A stretch of 17,279 nucleotides of DNA from an uncultured Eubacteriales bacterium (GTDB taxonomy: Bacteria; Bacillota; Clostridia; Oscillospirales; Oscillospiraceae): positions 1-17,279 of the forward strand of contig USMI01000025.1 in assembly GCA_900555735.1 (NCBI GenBank), read 5' to 3'. The translations under genes were made by a program, and so were the position numbers. The notes under the pieces were generated by a model. That model was not told the DNA's origin. It saw only the letters and a list, made by a program, of their open reading frames with translations, and did not search any database. Numbering within the stretch: position 1 is the stretch's first letter; each line of letters begins with the position of its first letter. Positions 14,089 through 17,279 of this stretch are shown piece after piece.

Positions 14089-14595
14089 TCAGGAACGCAG
14101 TCCCGCGGCGTCCATGATGGCTTCGATGCTTTCCACAGGCTCGGTGCTCCAAGGGTAGGCGGTATCAGTGCAGCCGGCGGAGGACAACAGATCCTCCGCG
14201 CCGTCCTTCAGCAGCGACTGGTAGGCATCGTCCACCAGCTCCAGCTTTTCGGCAAAGGCGGTCTGGGCATCGTTGCCCATATTGCTCAGCCAAGCGGCGG
14301 TGGCGCTGCGGATCTCCTCAGGATCAAGGCCCGTGTCTACGCCCCAGTCCAGCAGCTTGACGGCAGCCTGAACGGCGGTCATGTAGGAGCCGGAGGTGCC
14401 TACCCGCACTGTCTGGTCGATCTAGCTCAGGATCGGCAGCTCGACGCTCTGGCCATCAGCCGGCGTATCCGGTGTGTCGGGGGTCTCCTGCGGTGTATCG
14501 GGCGTCACGTCCGGTGCGGGAGTCGGTGTATTGGCGGCGCAGGCGCACAGGCTCAGCGTCAGCAGCATAGTCACAAGAAGCAGCAGCTTTTTCAT
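14089..14595 (-). pseudogene. lipoprotein gene interrupted by an in-frame TAG at codon 58
   Basis: The reading frame starts at the ATG at 14593-14595 (AGGAA upstream). It encodes MKK, a hydrophobic stretch, lipobox LCAC with Cys19 as the lipidation site, and a Thr/Pro/Asp linker (about 23-48). At codon 58 (14422-14424) it meets TAG, then continues in the same frame for 110 codons without another stop, ending in TGA next to the uvrC terminator. The part after TAG looks coding: a helical, acidic domain (TAVQAAVKLLDWGVDTGL, then ELVDDAYQSLL). No ribosome site precedes the GTG at 14409, so restart is unlikely. The simplest reading is a nonsense mutation, for example CAG to TAG; read-through or an assembly error are alternatives. 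The ATG overlaps the upstream gene's stop by four bases (ATGA). I recognise no family. Confidence 0.7.
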
Positions 14596-15527
14596 ACGAT
14601 CATTTCCTTTCTTTTGCTGGTTTCCTTGTATGTGCCCTCTCTGCATTGGATGCTGCGCAGAGAGGTATGGGTAACGCCCAGAAGGCGGTCCATTTCTTCG
14701 GCGGCATTTTCATAGGTGTCCCTCTGATGGTGCACCAGTATGTAGTCCGCCTCCCTGATCTGTCCGGCAGCCGCCTTGCAGAAGCTGCGGACAGGGGCGG
14801 CCAGCGCGAACACCCAGATGGGCGAGCAGATGGTCACATGCCGGTAGGCGGACAGCTCGATGTCCACCGGCCGGATGGGCATGTCCCACTTGTGCATGCC
14901 GTAGCGGCCGCACCACCAGAAGCCCAGCGTACCCTCCGTCCGCTCCGCCGCCCTGATCTCATAAACGGCAGCGCCAGTGCGGTCGGCCTCCTCATAGGCC
15001 TTCTTCCGCACATATCCCATGCGGGAGAATAATACCACCAGACGGGTGGGGTCATCGCCGATGTGGGGATAGTCAGCCCGGTTGACGGCGAAGGCCTCCT
15101 GCTTGCGGAACACCCACGCCGCATAACCGGCAGCGGCCTGACAGATACCGAAAATAAAATAGATGGTGGACATGAAATTCAGCGGGAACATATAGAACTG
15201 AATGCAGATCCACAGCATCAGCGTCACGCCGAAGATGCCGCCCAGTACGGTACCGGCGGGCTTTCTGGCCAGCAACAGCGCCGCCGCTGTCAGGTTGGTC
15301 AGGCCATTGACGATCAGCAGCGCCCAGCCGGAGAAGGTGAAGTCCTGAAACACCACCTCCGCAAAGGGCAGTACCTGAAAATAGGGCAGCATGGCGTCCA
15401 TGCCCATGGCCTTGCCGCTGGGGTCCAGCAGCATCATCAGCGCACCGCCTACCGCACCGATGCCGATGAACAGCGTCCAGAAAATGAGGATGCGGCGGGC
15501 AGTCTGATATCTTGATCTCTGTTGCAT
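14592..15527 (-). CDS. four-helix membrane protein with C-terminal flavodoxin-like domain
   Basis: The 311-residue protein has predicted membrane helices at about 12-33, 66-87, 93-112 and 117-139. A cytoplasmic domain from about 162 to the end looks like a flavodoxin: strand plus loop RLVVLFSRMGYVRKKA (162-177), strand VTICSPIWVFALAAPVRSF (231-249) and ADYILVHHQRDTYENAAEEM near the end. SPIW...PVRSF is typical of the flavodoxin W/P flavin loop. The FMN phosphate loop is not the classical T/S-x-T-G-x-T, so FMN binding is likely but unproven. A role in electron transfer at the membrane is inference. AAGGAAC lies 7 bases before the ATG. The stop TGA overlaps the ATG of the lipoprotein gene, so the two are translationally coupled. 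Confidence 0.72.
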   Translation of the reverse strand: MQQRSRYQTARRILIFWTLFIGIGAVGGALMMLLDPSGKAMGMDAMLPYFQVLPFAEVVFQDFTFSGWALLIVNGLTNLTAAALLLARKPAGTVLGGIFGVTLMLWICIQFYMFPLNFMSTIYFIFGICQAAAGYAAWVFRKQEAFAVNRADYPHIGDDPTRLVVLFSRMGYVRKKAYEEADRTGAAVYEIRAAERTEGTLGFWWCGRYGMHKWDMPIRPVDIELSAYRHVTICSPIWVFALAAPVRSFCKAAAGQIREADYILVHHQRDTYENAAEEMDRLLGVTHTSLRSIQCREGTYKETSKRKEMIV

Positions 15528-15621
15528 ATGCAGTTCCTTGTCCTTCCTTGATGTCGTACCACCTATTCTACACGCCGGACTGTCGTTTGCATAGGTGTTT
15601 TTTTCATCCGTTTGTGGTCTT

Positions 15622-15650
15622 TTTATAGCTTCTCTGCTTTATCCCTGCAA
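15622..15650 (-). promoter_or_regulatory. candidate promoter of the membrane-flavodoxin operon
   Basis: TTGCAG (15645-15650), 17 bases, then TATAAA (15622-15627), giving a 5' leader of roughly 85-90 bases. I see no riboswitch fold in that leader. Confidence 0.5.
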
Positions 15651-15900
15651 GGGCGGAAAACCGACATAAGTTCGGCGCGTTGCCGCTGCTGTGTATCCTC
15701 TGTTTGCTTATATTAAACAATCGTTCTTCTATTTTATGATGTCGTATGCCGCATAAAAGCTTCCGCTCTCTTGTTTCCTGAACACCTTTGCGCTTATACT
15801 AAAAATATCCACTTTTCAAATATCCACTTTGCGTATCAAACCGGCTTCACTGGCGGGGCAGACTGCCACTTTTTATCCACCTTTCCCATCACCGGTGCGC
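15651..15900. other. AT-rich spacer without a recognisable gene; three DnaA-box-like repeats
   Basis: No coding frame with a ribosome site is seen between the flavodoxin-operon promoter and the rubrerythrin terminator. A perfect 13-base direct repeat AAATATCCACTTT occurs at 15803-15815 and 15818-15830 (15-base period). A related TTATCCACCTTT lies at 15873-15884 in the same orientation. TTATCCACC differs from the DnaA box TTATCCACA at one position; the two ATATCCACT copies differ at two. The tract around 15700-15740 is AT-rich. Confidence 0.4.
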
Positions 15901-15935
15901 AAAAAAACAGGGGAGAGGATCGCTCCTCTCCCCTG
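15901..15935 (-). terminator. terminator after reverse rubrerythrin
   Basis: On the minus strand an 11-bp perfect stem (CAGGGGAGAGG / CCTCTCCCCTG, 15908-15918 with 15925-15935, 6-base loop) is followed by seven T, 13 bases past the stop codon. Confidence 0.92.
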
Positions 15936-15948
15936 CTGGTGTTGGATT

Positions 15949-16518
15949 TTACTTGCCGAAGTAGCGCTTCAGAAGGCCCTCGAAGGCCTTGCCGTGACGT
16001 GCCTCGTCGCGAGCCATTTCGTGGACGGTGTCGTGGATGGCGTCCAGATTGTACTGCTTGGCCAGCTTGGCCAGCTCGAACTTACCGGCGGTAGCGCCGT
16101 TCTCGGCGTCCACGCGCATCTGCAGGTTCTTCTTGGTGCTGTCGGTGATGACCTCGCCCAGCAGCTCAGCAAACTTGGCGGCATGCTCGGCCTCCTCCAG
16201 ACCGGCCTTCTCCCAATACATACCGATTTCGGGATAGCCCTCACGATGGGCCACACGGGCCATGGCCAGATACATGCCTACCTCAGAGCACTCGCCCTCA
16301 AAGTTGGCGCGCAGACCGTCGATGATCTCCTTGCGGACCTCCTCAGGCACGTTGTCGCCGAACACCTTGCCGACGCCCACCACATGCTCGGCCGCCCAGG
16401 ACTTCTCCTCGGCCTGCAGGGTGAACTTCTCGCCGGAAACGTGGCACACCGGGCACTCAGCGGGGGGAACATCGCCTTCATGAACATAACCGCAAACAGG
16501 ACAGACCCACTTCTTCAT
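15949..16518 (-). CDS. reverse rubrerythrin (peroxide reductase)
   Basis: The 189-residue protein carries a rubredoxin-type iron site at the N-terminus (Cys 6, 9, 22, 25 in CPVCGY ... CPVC), followed by a ferritin-like four-helix domain with diiron ligands: Glu75 in NFEGECSE, E109-x-x-H112 and E172-x-x-H175. This order is reversed relative to classical rubrerythrin. In clostridia such proteins reduce hydrogen peroxide and oxygen with electrons from NADH via a reductase, and in Clostridium acetobutylicum they are part of the PerR response. GGAGGT lies 8 bases before the ATG. It lies 82 bases downstream of a PerR-type regulator on the same strand and ends at a strong terminator, so the two form a peroxide-response unit, with or without a second promoter between them. 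Confidence 0.93.
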   Translation of the reverse strand: MKKWVCPVCGYVHEGDVPPAECPVCHVSGEKFTLQAEEKSWAAEHVVGVGKVFGDNVPEEVRKEIIDGLRANFEGECSEVGMYLAMARVAHREGYPEIGMYWEKAGLEEAEHAAKFAELLGEVITDSTKKNLQMRVDAENGATAGKFELAKLAKQYNLDAIHDTVHEMARDEARHGKAFEGLLKRYFGK

Positions 16519-16600
16519 AGTAAATTACCTCCATTGTCATAATTAAATATTTGTTTTGTTCTTATTTTGACGCCGTTTCGTGCTTACGAAGCGGCCATTG

Positions 16601-16984
16601 TCAACTATTTTCCGTTTTTGTCAGACAGGCATTGCAGCGGCCATAGAAGGTGACGCTGTATCCATCCTCCCGGCCCACCTGCGCCAGATCCGGCGCGTTG
16701 ACCGGAATGGGCGGCAGGTCAATGACCGCGCCGCAGGTGCGGCAGATAAAGTGCCCGTGGGGGGCGACATTGCCATCGTAGCGATCCTCACCATCCACGC
16801 AGCCGATGACCTGCACCGCACCTTCACTGCGGAAGCGGGCCAGATTGCGGTACACCGTGGCCAGCGACAGGTCGGGGATCTGAGGCTTCAGCTGGGTATA
16901 GACCCATTCTGCCGAGGGGTGGCACTTGGTGGAGCGCAGGCATTGCAGGATGGCTTCCCGCTTGGGACTGTATCGTGTTTCCAT
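16601..16984 (-). CDS. perR: PerR-type peroxide-responsive repressor (Fur family)
   Basis: The 127-residue Fur-family protein has an N-terminal winged helix (HPSAEWVYTQL at 22-32, then LSLATVYRNLARFRSEGAV) and a C-terminal dimer domain. The structural zinc site is Cys81, Cys84, Cys117 and Cys120. All five regulatory-metal ligands of Bacillus PerR (H37, D85, H91, H93, D104) align at a constant offset with His22, Asp70, His76, His78 and Asp89. Asp rather than Glu at the last position is the mark of PerR over Fur. It would repress peroxide-defence genes with Fe(II) or Mn(II) bound and lose DNA when its histidines are oxidised. The N-terminus is about 15 residues shorter than in Bacillus. AGAGGAG precedes the ATG. 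The neighbour rubrerythrin is a typical target, and an inverted repeat upstream suggests autoregulation. Confidence 0.88.
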   Translation of the reverse strand: METRYSPKREAILQCLRSTKCHPSAEWVYTQLKPQIPDLSLATVYRNLARFRSEGAVQVIGCVDGEDRYDGNVAPHGHFICRTCGAVIDLPPIPVNAPDLAQVGREDGYSVTFYGRCNACLTKTENS

Positions 16985-17009
16985 GTGTGCTCCTCTTTTT
17001 TGTAATCGC

Positions 17010-17024
17010 TAACAATTATTGTTT
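17010..17024. promoter_or_regulatory. Fur/PerR-type box upstream of perR
   Basis: TAACAAT-T-ATTGTTT is a 7-1-7 inverted repeat, perfect over the inner six bases on each side. The AAT-n-ATT centre matches the PerR box (TTATAAT-n-ATTATAA) layout. It lies around the expected transcription start of perR, where binding would block transcription. Confidence 0.6.
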
Positions 17025-17032
17025 TCATTAGT

Positions 17033-17061
17033 ATGGTATCACACCCTTTTGGATTTGTAAA
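17033..17061 (-). promoter_or_regulatory. promoter of perR
   Basis: TTTACA (17056-17061), a 17-base spacer ending in TGA, then TACCAT (17033-17038). The inverted repeat at 17010-17024 lies about 8 bases downstream of the -10. Confidence 0.5.
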
Positions 17062-17112
17062 GAGTTTTTTTGAAAAAAGTTGAAAAATTTTTCCACCGCC
17101 CCGGAGAGCACG

Positions 17113-17147
17113 AAAAAGGACGGTATGGCAGCGCCATACCGTCCTTT
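17113..17147. terminator. terminator after the EF-G-like gene
   Basis: AAAGGACGGTATGGC (17115-17129) and GCCATACCGTCCTTT (17133-17147) form a perfect 15-bp stem with loop AGC. On the minus strand it ends in five T, 23 bases past the stop codon of the upstream gene. Confidence 0.9.
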
Positions 17148-17169
17148 ACTATATGTGTTTTTGCGGAAA

Positions 17170-17279
17170 TTACTCAGCCTCAGCCAGAGCCTTGGCAGCA
17201 GCGATGGCCTTCTCCTGTGCCGCAGCGGGGCAATCCTCGTAGCGGACGAAGTTGAAGGTGAAGGTACCGCGGGACTGGG
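17170..17279 (-). CDS. C-terminal end of an elongation factor G-like protein
   Basis: Only the last 36 codons (with TAA) are in the window. They read QSRGTFTFNFVRYEDCPAAA and then an Ala/Lys/Glu helix. EF-G proteins end with a similar TQGRG-x-[FY]-T-hydrophobic-x-[FH]-x-x-Y-E-x-x-P element followed by a short helix, which is the ground for the call. The protein would be a ribosomal translocation GTPase, or one of the EF-G-like paralogues common in Clostridia; the fragment cannot separate these. It ends in front of a strong terminator, so it is a separate transcript from perR. Confidence 0.6.
   Translation of the reverse strand, partial: QSRGTFTFNFVRYEDCPAAAQEKAIAAAKALAEAE

Noticed and set aside
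14089..14409. Separate 106-residue gene starting with GTG at 14409
   Set aside because: No ribosome site precedes it, and it continues the lipoprotein frame beyond a single TAG; better read as the rest of one interrupted gene.
15771..16542. Plus-strand open frames over the spacer and opposite rubrerythrin
   Set aside because: They mirror the rubrerythrin gene; in the spacer they have no ribosome site or codon signature.

Overview
The window looks like a piece of the chromosome of a GC-rich, Gram-positive, obligately anaerobic Clostridia member, probably Oscillospiraceae/Ruminococcaceae-like. The grounds are strong AGGAGG-type ribosome binding sites, compact terminators, two DegV proteins, a DUF1836 regulator, a reverse rubrerythrin beside a PerR-type regulator, and GC-rich codon use. 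I see no rRNA, tRNA, CRISPR, phage or transposase gene. The taxon is an inference from gene content only.

Layout. Minus strand, 1-3011: the 5' part of an alanine racemase gene (cut by the window start), then the cysteine synthesis pair cysE and cysK, read in the order cysK-cysE. Upstream of cysK lies the most interesting element of the window. A consensus promoter drives a 33-codon cysteine-rich leader peptide (Cys codons 6, 7, 10, 14, 15), followed by a strong terminator hairpin and then cysK. The leader RNA also holds a segment that can pair either with the terminator's 5' arm or with the leader's own ribosome-binding/start region. This is the textbook layout of ribosome-mediated (trp/his-type) transcription attenuation, here apparently sensing cysteine. 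Next come degV1 (-) and a divergent plus-strand run of a DUF1836 regulator and two AT-richer GNAT acetyltransferases (4020-5680). A convergent minus-strand run holds a small lipoprotein, degV2 and a GT4 glycosyltransferase (5852-8901).

From 9052 there are DNA-maintenance genes: recG (+), nudC (-) and uvrC (+), separated by bidirectional terminators and back-to-back promoters. From 14089 to 15527 (-) a four-helix membrane protein fused to a flavodoxin-like domain overlaps a lipoprotein gene that carries an in-frame amber codon. A 420-bp spacer with DnaA-box-like repeats follows. Then come reverse rubrerythrin and perR (both -; an anaerobe's peroxide-defence pair) with a Fur/PerR-type inverted repeat upstream of perR. 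The window ends in the 3' end of an EF-G-like gene.

A palindromic repeat of about 100 bp occurs in two clear copies and one decayed copy, each in an intergenic spacer. No complete gene in the window ends in TAG.
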